Translations under genes and position numbers: made by a program
In this document: positions 36,401-63,118 of the stretch, piece after piece
Position numbering within the stretch: the stretch's first letter is position 1
How the letters are laid out: each line of letters starts with the position of its first letter
Notes under the pieces: generated by a model
The model's input: only the letters and a program-made list of their open reading frames with translations
Databases searched by the model: none
What the model was told of the DNA's origin: nothing
Source of the DNA: Asterias amurensis
Lineage: Eukaryota; Echinodermata; Asteroidea; Forcipulatida; Asteriidae
Direction of reading: 5' to 3'
DNA length: 64,000 nt
Assembly (NCBI RefSeq): GCF_032118995.1
Contig: NC_092668.1
Coordinates: forward strand, 13,743,501 to 13,807,500

Positions 36401-37079
36401 CTCGCACTGTTGCATTTAACATGTTTAAACTGTTTTGTTTTTTGTTTGAACAAGCCAACCACTAAGGCATTTAAGGGAAGTTTAATCTTAGGCTAAAAGA
36501 AAAGCTGAATTATTCTACATTTTTTAGACAAGGCAAGCACCAAAGGTCTTCAGAAATAATCAATCTAAAGTACTTTTCCCCCAAAATAGACAAGAATTAA
36601 AATTATGCTTAAACTTTCCTTTGCCAAATATTATAATGTTTTCTTATTTTAACTGTCAAAAGAACTAAATAAGTGGAAGGTTTTTATCAAATCCAGTCAT
36701 CTTTCGACACTCTCCTTTCTTTGTTTGGTTCAGTGCTATTATAGATTTAATGTAAATAAAAATGCAGCTCATATTTTTAAAAAAGTGTCATGAGAAATCA
36801 TTTTCATGCATGTGTTAACTTGATTGTAAAAATAGGAGATAAATAAACGGTTATTGCATTCTAAAAAATAATATAAAAAAGTGTCTAATTTTGATTTTGT
36901 TGTTGAACTTCTTTTAGGTAAAGCCGTGAAGTAAATGTAACTTGTTTGTGTCCAAACCTATCTCATACAAATTTGACAAACCAACTTTTGTCCCTCAGCC
37001 ATGACATTCTTCCAACTTGCGTTTTTTTGGGGGGGCCCCTCAGGAAAAACTAGTTAACTTGTTATTAAATGACCTGAAA

Positions 37080-37440
37080 AGTCTCGCAAGCAAGATGTAC
37101 TAACTGCCCTTCTTCGCCAATGAGTTAGCTAGCCAGACGTGTGGGCAAGTAATTTAATATCTGTCTCTGTGATGAGCGAAACGGCTCTCTCGCGAGACTG
37201 TTACTCTCAAACACTACGACGTAGATATTTAACGACTTGTCCACAAGTCTATTGAAGAGTGGGTGGGTGTGGTTTCCTTGTTTTAAACTTTCACCTAATT
37301 AGCCTTGGTGGGTTTCTTAAGGAAATGATCAAATGGACACCTTGTTAATTTAACCTCGATTAGAAACTAATTGAAGGTATAAAATGAAAAGTTTGATGAG
37401 TTTTCTCAATTAATTTGATGGACGACACCTCTCATCAAAT
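37080..37440. repeat. Inverted partner of the 31.0-31.4 kb repeat
   Basis: Contains GACTTGTCCACAAGTCTA, then GAAGAGTGGGTGGGTGTGG and GAAGGTATAAAATGAAAAG, the complement of the sequence before 31250. Confidence 0.6.
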
Positions 37441-38086
37441 AATCGATAGATCTAAAATCGAAATGTTACTGCAGTACCAGATTCTTTGAGGGTCGATTTT
37501 GTTGCGTTAAGAAAAACCAAGACACTTTAATAATTAAACTGTTCCTTGCTCTATGCATAATAGGCCCCCTAATTTTCACAACTATTACTGTTTTTTTTTT
37601 ATAATGAGTTTTTTTTTTATAGCTCATAGTTGAATGTAATCAAGAAACTGTAACTTTTTCTCAACAAACGCCCCCCCCCCAAAAAAAAAAAAATAAAATA
37701 AAAAAAAAATAAAAATAAAAAAAACCCAAATGTCTACTTTCCCTTTAAAATAATTTATCTAGTGTGTAAAAGTGAAGGGCGCCCTCTTTGTGTAATCGAA
37801 ACATTACAATCCGGAAATTGCAGTCTCGAGTCGAAAGTCTAGTATCGATTCCCAAGCATGCAGAGAGTACTTCATTGCTTTCGATGTCGTGCGTGTGAGT
37901 TTATAAAAGAAAGTTGGGTGTACAATTCCCGCATTACACACGACAGAGAGACTGAACACAGCAAATCGCGTACACTAAACCTTGCCAGAAGTTCGCCGTT
38001 TACTGTTCATCTTTGTAGAAGATTTCCAGGGAAACTTGCCAGTTTTTGACTTGGATTTGATTGGTTTATTTCGGGCAGCCGCCGGC

Positions 38087-54405
<16,319 letters not shown>

Positions 54406-54414
54406 TTGCAATTA

Positions 54415-54420
54415 AATAAA
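54415..54420 (+). terminator. Possible proximal polyadenylation signal of PTEN
   Basis: AATAAA starts only ten bases after the stop codon. Use of it would give an extremely short 3' UTR, so a distal site further into the AT-rich 55.6-59.4 kb stretch is as likely. Confidence 0.25.
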
Positions 54421-54497
54421 AAAAGCTCTTATCTTATTGTAACCCCCTCTCTCTTATTTGAACCAGGGTGCTAAGATGTTTTCCACTCTGTTCGGGA

Positions 54498-54703
54498 CCC
54501 AGTTTCATAAAGCCTGTAAGCATAAAAACTTGCTAAGCACAAAAAACCTGCTAAGCAAAAAAAAAACTGTTAACAGAAACTGGTTACCAGCCAAAACTCC
54601 ATAAAGTTTACATTGTTGTGACTGGTGCCCCACTCACTTTTTGCTTAGCCAAATATTTGCTAAGTAATATTTCTGCTTAATAGCTTTATGAATTTGGGCC
54701 TAG
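54498..54703. repeat. MITE family C copy just after PTEN
   Basis: GGGACCCAGTTTCATAAAGC to TAGCTTTATGAATTTGGGCC, with GGTTACCAGCCAAAACTCC inside. Confidence 0.75.
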
Positions 54704-55479
54704 GTCTACCCTGTTAAAACCCACACCTAGGCAGCCGACAATCACACACAACTGCTTTTCTGTGAAAATTCCTTAAGGAACGGTGCTCACATTTTATAGA
54801 ACATGACATCCAAATTTCTGTTTTGACTTTTGTATATTATTATGCTACAATGCTTCATGGAGGCATATATATGTATATTTGCATGAGTGCTGGCCATTAC
54901 CCCCCAGAACAAAACTCCTTCCATATGTACATGATTTTGAGAATTTTAATTTTTTTTGCATTATTTTTAAAATCATCAAAGCAAGTTGTTTTAAAACCAA
55001 GATCCATTCCTCTTTGCATTGTTCGATTTTGTGGCGTTTGTAAGCGAAGGGAGACGGGGCTTTATTAGAGGGGGAGGGCTCAAGAAACAGCTTACATCAA
55101 AGGCATAGTTCTCGTTTGGTTGGTCGTCTTTGGTAATCCGATCCAAATCAAGAGATAGGATTAAGGGGGATTATCTTCAATGAGAAGACAGATGACCCTC
55201 CTCCCTTAATCCACCTGTTTCACTTTAATCCACTGGATTAGGAGACTGACCTATAAGTGGCTTAAAGTGAAACGGATTCCCATGATCACTTAGTCAGGAT
55301 TAACGTGATGCAATGATGTCATGCAGTCGACTCGGACCACAATTCTAGCGTGATGATGACACATGATTTGCTAAAGGTCATTCAAACCGCCCCCACCCCC
55401 CTTCTAACAAGTTAAAACGTAACCCCCAAACAACAGTCACCTTGGTCTCTGACGCGTCATGCAGTCACACTGTCTGCCC

Positions 55480-55770
55480 TTTCGTGGGTTAAATCTCTGG
55501 GGAGGCTTTGTCTGCATTCAGTTGCTTCTTGAAACACATGTTCCCCCTCCCCAACCGCATGCGTGGGTTAAATCACTGGGGAGGTTTGGTTTGCCTTCAT
55601 TGGTCTGAACCAGATAGTCGCTTTAACACATGTTCCCCCTCCCCAACCCTAATCACACTATGATCTTTAACTTCACTTTGTGGGTTAAATCACTAGGGAA
55701 GTTTGGTTTGTATTCAGTGGTTCGAACCAGACAGTTAATGTTTGAAACCACATTCACACTGCGATCTTTC
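55480..55770 (+). repeat. About 90-120 bp tandem repeat, three units
   Basis: GTGGGTTAAATCTCTGGGGA, GTGGGTTAAATCACTGGGGA and GTGGGTTAAATCACTAGGGA begin successive units that share ACACATGTTCCCCCTCCCC and CTATGATCTTTAACTTC-like words. Confidence 0.75.
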
Positions 55771-56438
55771 ACTTCCAAACTAGGACCAAGTCTGAACTCG
55801 TCACTCCTAATAGCATGGCGTCTTACCAATATACTGCTTTACTATTATCAGTTAAATGTATTTTTGAAAAGTTTATTTATCAAGAGAAGGCAATTGTAAC
55901 CTGAAAAATTACTGAAATGCTTAAAAAATGATTTATCTGAAATTATTGACAACACTTAATTCCTAATTTCCCCTTTTCTTGACCGTGAAAATTTGAGGCA
56001 TCAGAAAGTTGAATTTGCATTTGACATGAGCGGAATTAGATTTTTTAAAATAGAGTACCTCCTTTGTGTTTACCTCCATTTAAATTTAAAACATAAACTG
56101 TTTTCCAAAACTTATCATTCCACTCGGTGATGTTTTTAAACTGCCATTTGTTCTTTTTCTTGTCCAAATGCATTATAATGACGATAAATGCTTAATTACA
56201 TTTCATTTTGACATCTATCAAGGTGCTTTGAGGTTTTTGTGTTAACATCTTGAAAACTTTTTGTGAGAACACTTTTTTGAAAATGTGATTGTCTGGTTTT
56301 TGTTAGATTACATCCTCCTTGAAATGTTGATTATGCACACTGCTTAGTTTGTCTGTAACTTGTGCAATGCATTTGTCAAGTCGGTTGAATTATAGACGTG
56401 GATGTATGTATCAATGGTTTGCACCTTTTGTCTGTTAA

Positions 56439-56817
56439 AGACAGTGGACACTATTGGTAAATGTCAAAGACTTGTCTTCACATTTGGTGTATCTCAACCT
56501 ATGCATAATATAACAATCCTGTGAACATTTGAGATCAATTGGTCCTTGAAGTTGCGAGATAATAGTGAAAGTAAAAAACACACTTGTCACACGAAGATGT
56601 GTGCTTTCAGATGCTTGATTTTGTGACCTCAAATTCTAAACTTGAGGTCTCGAAATCAAATTTGTGGAAAATTACTCCTTTCTCAAAAACTACATTACTT
56701 CAGAGGGAGCCGTTTCTCACAATGTTTTATAATATCAATCTCTCCCTATTACTCGTAATCAAGTTAGGTTTTATGATAATAGTTATTTTGAGTAATTACC
56801 AATAGTGTTCACTGGCT
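56439..56817. mobile_element. MITE family A, full-length copy
   Basis: TTAA at 56435-56438 and 56818-56821 bracket AGACAGTGGACACTATTGG and CCAATAGTGTTCACTGGCT. Confidence 0.86.
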
Positions 56818-58769
56818 TTAATCCCGGTTATGACACTTGAACAAGATGCTGTACTATAACTGCTTCTCTTCATCAAGGAGTAAAAATGGGTAGAGGTTGA
56901 TATTATCTTTGAAAATGCCTTTGGAGTGCCACGGAAGCCCTAGCTGTATACTCCCCAGAGAGGTGAGAAAGATTACAAGAATGTTATTGGCCCAATGACC
57001 AGTGCACTAATGTAAAGGCGTTTTGATACGTTAATCGTAAAATGCGCCATATAGGAACTAGTTATTCGTTTTACTATTATTATGAGAATTGTTAACAAAT
57101 TCCATGTCACTATCACCAACTCAAAACCTTGTCAAACTTACAGTGTTTAGTTTGGTATTTTAGAAAAATTTATTTGTTGAAATTTCTGATGCAAATTGTC
57201 AATCGTTGATTTTTTAGTCCTGCATCATATTAATTTTGTAACATGTACAGTTTGTTTAAACAACATTTGTCCAGATAACATGTATTTTTTGTATATGGCC
57301 TTTTGTATGTTCTGTATACATGAATATTTATTTAGTGTGAACAATTTTTTAAGGTCCACAACAACTCCACGAGTTTTGAGGGTTTTGGGTATTTTTTTCT
57401 TAAATATTCCCAAATGAAACCATCACACGAAAATGATTTTTCTAAATTTGTAATCATATTTGTTTTTAGACAACACTTTTTCACATCACTGGTGCTAGTT
57501 TATTTTTATTTATTTTTGTATATATATTTTTTTGCTAGGCACACAAGGCCCGAGTGCCACTTCAAGGTGTGGGCTAAAAAAAAATTCCAGAGGCCATTGC
57601 CACCTACTCCTAGGGCTGAAACAGGGTTACCCCTTTTACAGTCCATACGGATGTAGGCTTGGGTATCACACATATAAGACAATTGAGAAACAAAAAGGGG
57701 AAAAAAATCAGCAAAACAAATTTCAGCATTATTTTGTATAAATTACCTAAATCGAAATGTATACATTGAACACCGTTTGGGAATATTTTGTAATGTTTTA
57801 AATTCAGACTATTTGTATAATGTTTAAGTACACACCATTATTTTTTTACTGTTTCCAGAAATTATTTGATTCTCTTTACACTTTGGCTTCATTGATTTCT
57901 TTTTACTGCTGGATGAAAGAGTGTTTTTTCCCCCAGAAAAAAATAATTTCAGAAATATTACTCAATATATTTAGAATATTTGGACTGCTCTGGGCCTAAT
58001 TGCATTGCTCTGCTTAGCAGAAGCAAAGAATTGGCGCTTGTGGAAGCAGGGAATTGTGCGCTGTTCGAAGAAAGATTGTGGTTTCTTTTTTTTCTTAGTA
58101 AAAATATTCACCCATATGTCATTGTGGGAATGATTTTGAAATGTATGAACCCTAATTCCTTAAAAAATATCGGTTATTTTCGATTTTTGTTTTGTTTTGG
58201 AAAGAAAAACTGCCAAAATGAAAGTGTCATGCACCAAATTTGTCTATACAAAAATCTTTTTTTTTTTAATAACAATTATTTTGTTTTGTTTTTCTGATCA
58301 AAACAAAAATATTGAAATTTTTTTAAACATTTATTTCATGAACAAATTTTCCTTCTACGAAACCAGTCTCTAATATTTTCAAAGAAAGTTTCACTGGTGT
58401 TGAAACTAGAAACATCTTTGTATTTTTTTGAAACACTTCGACTGAACAAGCACAACATGTTTTTTGTTAATGAAGATTTCAGTAATTTTAATTAAAATTG
58501 TGAAACCAGCACAGTGCTGTTCCAAATCTTGCAACGATGACAACAAAAGTCTTCCCTTGGGGGTACTATTCCTGTAGCGTGCCCACTTTTTGTCAGAATA
58601 TATGAATTTATAAAAATATAGAACATTGCCAATTGAGGCGCAAAGCTTCAGCAAACCAGCTTGGCTTTTTTCCGCGATTGCAAAAAACAATTTTCATTGT
58701 CAGTTCAATGAATTGTAACAGTAATTGTAACTAGGTATTTCTAGTAACATGTTAACTCGAGCAGCAAGG

Positions 58770-58905
58770 TTCAATTCCATTAATCTGTTGAGCTTAGTGA
58801 GTATTGCTTAGTAGAAACGGGTTACCAACCAAAATACCGTGTAATGTACATTGGTCGTGGTTGGTTTCCAGTTCACTGCTGCTTAGCCAATTATTTAATT
58901 AAGCA
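58770..58905. repeat. MITE family C fragment
   Basis: Contains TAGTAGAAACGGGTTACCAA, TTGGTCGTGGTTGGTTTCCA and GCTTAGCCAATTATTTAATT. Both ends are decayed. Confidence 0.5.
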
Positions 58906-59459
58906 AGAGTTCCATCTTGTTTTCTTGGCAAAAACCACCTTCACAGATCTGCTTATCAGAAACATATTGCTTACCATAATTACTTGTTTATGAAAAGCAT
59001 AAAATAACATTTTGTTCAAAAGGGTGTTATCTAAGGGATTTTTGTTTTTGTTTTTCCTAACACATTTTTTTGTGGAGGGGTGGGGGGGGGGGTGCTGGGG
59101 AGGGGTGGCAGCATCCCCTGTTTCAATATTCCTCAACCAACTTCCACTGGAGTTTGCTTAGCAGAGTTATTAAAGGAGAACAAACAGAGTGAGAGAATTT
59201 GTGATAGAGACGGTGGGGAGAGAAGTAAATATCAACAGTTTATTGTGTACAGCCGTCACTTATTATTATTATAAATGTACAAATATTATATATTTTATGG
59301 AAGAATATAAAGTTGGATTTAGATACAAATTTGTTCTCTCCTGTGTTTGCTTTGTCCATGTATGTTGAGCATCTAGCTGAGGCATCCCGCCCCTTAGGAC
59401 ACACATGATGTCCCGCCCTTTACTATTATTTTTGTGTCCAATTCATGTTGCATTGATAA

Positions 59460-59803
59460 TTAAAACTCTGGTAAACAAATACATATTAGCATAACAACTG
59501 ACGTGGTAACAAGCAATGGAGAGCTGTTGATAGTCCTTCCCTCATGGTAGGCTTTAACAAATTGTGAGAAATTGTGTGGTAACATAGTTTTTAAGAAAGA
59601 GGTATTTTCTGAAAATATTAAAAGACTTCAGATACCTATCCTGAAAGCTCACATAAAGTAAAAACAAATTACAAGTGCGTTTTTTCTTTTATAATGTTTT
59701 TTGTAACTTCGTAAATTGAGCGAACAATCATATTTTATGCATTTGTTGGGCTTCACCGAGTGAGAATTCTGGTCTTTGACAATACCAAACGTGTCCAGTG
59801 CCT
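59460..59803. mobile_element. MITE family A, diverged copy
   Basis: Right end CGTGTCCAGTGCCT followed by TTAA 59804-59807. Body phrases GAGTGAGAATTCTGGTCTTTG and GAGCTGTTGATAGTC are recognisable. The left terminal repeat is decayed. Confidence 0.65.
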
Positions 59804-59992
59804 TTAATGTTATTAGCGTCAAGGGTCTATTTCACTGTCAATCAACTGAAAAACGATACTTCTTCCTCCATGCATGTTCAAACTAAATCGTTTCTTGCGG
59901 TTTTGAATTATTCCTTTTTATGTGCACCATGCCATCCCAAAATCTATATTTAGCGACGCGCCAATTTTAGAAACTGACACGTGCATAATTCG

Positions 59993-60083
59993 TGACGTCA
60001 TTACACATAATAATGACGTCATTACACCGGCCAGCTTTCACCCGATGATGCGTCTTTCTTCCTTTACGACGGCAGTGACGTCA
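59993..60083. promoter_or_regulatory. Three perfect CRE octamers (TGACGTCA)
   Basis: TGACGTCA at 59993-60000, 60014-60021 and 60076-60083. A CCAAT-like ATTGG follows the third site (CCAAT on the minus strand). CREB/ATF factors bind this octamer (established knowledge). No gene start is evident beside them; the nearest known one is the PTEN-like exon 3 kb downstream. Confidence 0.5.
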
Positions 60084-60756
60084 TTGGTCACATCAAACCT
60101 CTGGAGGGGGGTATAGTCACGCGAGGTGCAATTTTTGTTGGTGTCCAGTGCTCTTCGGTAATAAATCGGCATTTTCCCCATTTTTGTGGTTTTCTTTGGC
60201 TTTTCTTTTGCTTTTCTCAGACTAAAAACACCGGCATTCTCTAATCCTTGGGGACAAACAATTTCGGGCAGATCGTGATCAGTTTTCCGTCTATCCAAAG
60301 GTTTCCAAACGCACCCTTTTTAGGTAAAAATGTTCCCTTTTTAGTAAAAAGTCTTCTCCCGGCCAGGCTTACAAAACCCTGGTGGTCTATAGTAGCTACG
60401 CAAGTCGAGCGAGGTAAAAGAAATGTCTTGACCAAATTAAGATATATATATACCCCTGGCGTCCTCCAAAGGTTTCGAAATCTTTGGGTGCTTAGCTAAG
60501 TTTTAACACCCACACAATGGTATCAAAGTCTCATTAACTTTGCATGCTTAATTACAGATTATAGAAATCTTTACGAATGAGCCGTTATTTAAAAGTGTAA
60601 GATGGGAGTGTTTTAAACACTGCCACTTACCGCGGTATTGTGAGAAGACGTAGGCTGGGCCTAGCCTCACTCAACGATAGCAGGTAAGTTTGTGGTGTTG
60701 GGTCTGAGACTAACCAATGGTTCTTCTATGGTTCTTCTAGGAACCACCACTTCTCA

Positions 60757-60892
60757 TTGGGAGACTTTCAGGACGCTTGGTGGCAGCAGACTTACAAGGT
60801 ATCCATTGTTCTCGGTATTAAATGTGCTCAGAACTACGCAAACAATGAAAATTTACCTGGTTTCTGCTGCCACCTAGCGCCCAAGTTTCGCA
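60757..60892. repeat. MITE family D copy
   Basis: GGTGGCAGCAGACTTACAAG and TTTCTGCTGCCACCTAGCG arms enclose an AACAATG core. Confidence 0.75.
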
Positions 60893-61080
60893 TTAACGTG
60901 GGTCCACTGGTAGACTGGTAGACTGGGACTGCATACCATGAGACAAGGATTTCATGACTATACTATAAGAATCCACAACCGGAAGTTATACATCGATCAT
61001 GTATTAATTTATTCATTTTGTACAGGTTGTTGGGGGGGGGGGGACAATGTATGCATTATCTGTCCAGTCATTATTCTTAA

Positions 61081-61230
61081 AGGGGCTGTGTCAAAGCAGG
61101 CCTGCGCCTAACCCATATCTATGGCCTACCCATGAACAAGCACACCCCATTTTGAGAGCCGCGCGTGCGTGTGTAACTGGGTGAGGGTTCATACAAGAAC
61201 AAAACGCCTGCTTTGGTCGTCACGGCCCCT
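61081..61230. mobile_element. 150 bp MITE with AGGGGCTGTG ends and TTAA target duplication
   Basis: Starts AGGGGCTGTGTCAAAGCAGG and ends GCCTGCTTTGGTCGTCACGG then CCCCT, flanked by TTAA at 61077-61080 and 61231-61234. It shares the AGG start and TTAA target with families A and B but not their bodies. Confidence 0.82.
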
Positions 61231-63039
61231 TTAAGGCGAGTTTTATTTTATAGTGCAATAATGGTATGGTATATAATGACCTCTGTTAATTCGACCCCCA
61301 GCCAATGAATTAGATTACCAAATGACACTTTCATAATAACGCTCTGCTGTGCCATCGTTATTTAAAAACTTGGTTATTTAGGGCGTTGTAATTTCACTCC
61401 AGACATTCTGTTAAATATTATTTCCCCCAAAAATGTATTAACTTCCGTGTACATTGTTCCGGCAACCAAGCCACACAGTGTTTCACTATACAATACATTT
61501 GAACGTAGAGACGCACACATGGAAAGCCGGAAAGCGAGACCACGTGACCATAACATTGAATGACACCACGCACAGTGAAGTGATGTATCCTTCCGCAAGT
61601 AGAAAACAGATCCTCAAATTACACAAAAATTCGATGTTTTACCGTCCTCCATGGTTTTTATTTACCTTTGTTTTTATTTCACAAGCTTCATTTATGAGTT
61701 AACGAAATAATAATATTCAATAATGTTGAATAAAATAATTAAGGTCAGTAACTTTTTCCTTTCTCAACGCATAAAATTATCTCTGCTCTGGCTAAATTTA
61801 TAGGCCAACTCTATAGTTCTCTCGTCCCCAGCGCCTTGCTTTCTGGGGCCGAGCGAACCTCTACAGCTCCATGGTCAACTTAGCAAAAAATTAGTTTGGG
61901 TGTTTTCTTTCTTTTGTTCTTCTAAGTATTTTTTTTATTCAAGTAGGTTGATTTTGTTTTGTGTGCTTTGGTGTTTTATTTCTAACGTATACTCATCTGT
62001 GCTTACATCGAATGCTGTATTTATTTTTTTGAGTGGCCAAAAACTAAATTAATGTGGCTGTTAACATGAAACTTTAACATAATTATATGCAAAGTCGATA
62101 GGTTAATAAATAGGTTCTAACATCATAAACAAACTGGAGTTATGGAACAGATAAAGTAAAATAAATAAACAATGGAGGTGAATAAACACATAAGAACGAC
62201 TTGTAAATGTCTAACAGGATACTTCACTGGGCGGAGTGATAATTTAAGGTTAAGGGTCAAATCAGGGCGAGCTTGACTTCCTTGGAAGCCGTGGATTGTA
62301 CAGAAAAAACGCCGATTCCCTCAGAAAATGTCATTTTAGTCGACAAAGAAGCACAGCAGGGCGCTATTTCTTTGGAATTAATAGAGGTTTGTGTGTCATG
62401 TAAGCTTGGAGATTGTTCAGTTTTGATGTAATTGCTCTGAAACAGAGTTTTTCAGCGGTTTTCTTGGGGACCTCTGCGAGTCCGGACAAACTGGCCTGGG
62501 GAAAGTAGGGCACTCAACATGCTGTACGCTGTTGTACCATGTAAATGTTCACCGTGTATTGCCATTGCATATTTTTTTAGTTTTAGTGCATGAAGTTCCC
62601 TCATCTTGTGGAAACTTGCGTGAAGAAAGTCAGTTCAATTCGTAAAGTTGGAGCTAGGTTTTTCTACCCGGATTCCACAGTTTGACAATGGCTGACAATT
62701 CAGGGTCCTAACTCCACCACTGGATTTGTTTGTCTCAAATGCGGAAGGAATTTTAAAACTGGGACGTCTGCTAGTTGCTGCCGCTGCAGGCAGTGGGAAA
62801 TGTTTCTTTTTCACCATTTTCTATCATGTTGGGCACTGCATGGACACGGATAAATATTAATAAATTTCTGAGTTTTCAAGGAGTCTTCATCCTTCCAGCA
62901 TCAACAAGGAAAAGAACTTCACCTTTAAATGATGTGACATTTTTTTGAGCGGAACAACAAACTTGGCGCTGTTTTCACAACAGTGAAATTTATTTTTTGT
63001 AACCAACTTCTTTAAAACTCAAGTTTCTTCGAGAGAGCC

Positions 63040-63118
63040 ATGGCATCGAAGTTAAGAGAACTTGTCAGTAAGAACAAGACAAGATACACCGATGGAAACT
63101 TTGACCTTGATTTGACCT
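63040..63118 (+). CDS. PTEN: First coding exon of a second PTEN-like gene, 3' partial
   Basis: ATG with GAGCCATGGC context opens a 79 nt exon, exactly the length of PTEN exon 1, encoding VSKNKTRYTDGNFDLDLT after MASKLREL. By eye it matches the upstream PTEN exon 1 at 17 of 26 residues, and it is followed by GTATCCTTT, the same U12-type donor. K13 and R15 of the lipid-binding motif are kept and R14 is Thr. The rest would lie beyond the window. Alternatives are an orphan exon duplication or a related phosphatase (TPTE/TPIP type); the exact exon length and splice site favour a tandem PTEN paralogue. Confidence 0.85.

Larger units (their letters stand above)
32051..38086. other. Intergenic region between KLHL2/3 and PTEN, with the PTEN leader at its end
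   Basis: No supported coding exon. It is dominated by MITE families A, C, D and E, SINE types 1 and 2, and AT-rich DNA from 36.5 to 37.7 kb with long homopolymers. The last about 250 bp (37800-38086) is relatively GC-rich, contains an ETS-like CCGGAA near 37812 and should hold the PTEN 5' UTR. An in-frame TAA at 37976-37978 limits any upstream non-ATG extension of PTEN. Confidence 0.55.
54406..63039. other. Region between the two PTEN genes
   Basis: No supported coding exon. The first part, up to about 59.3 kb, is AT-rich with many T runs and may include a long PTEN 3' UTR. It carries a 90 bp tandem repeat, MITE families A, C, D and a 150 bp TTAA MITE. From 59.9 to 60.1 kb there is a cluster of TGACGTCA sites. 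The last several hundred bases should hold the leader of the downstream PTEN-like gene. Confidence 0.55.

Noticed and set aside
37982-38086. N-terminal extension of PTEN (a PTEN-Long analogue)
   Set aside because: The frame is open only back to TAA at 37976-37978 and has no ATG; a CTG or TTG start cannot be supported, and the reach is far shorter than the human extension.
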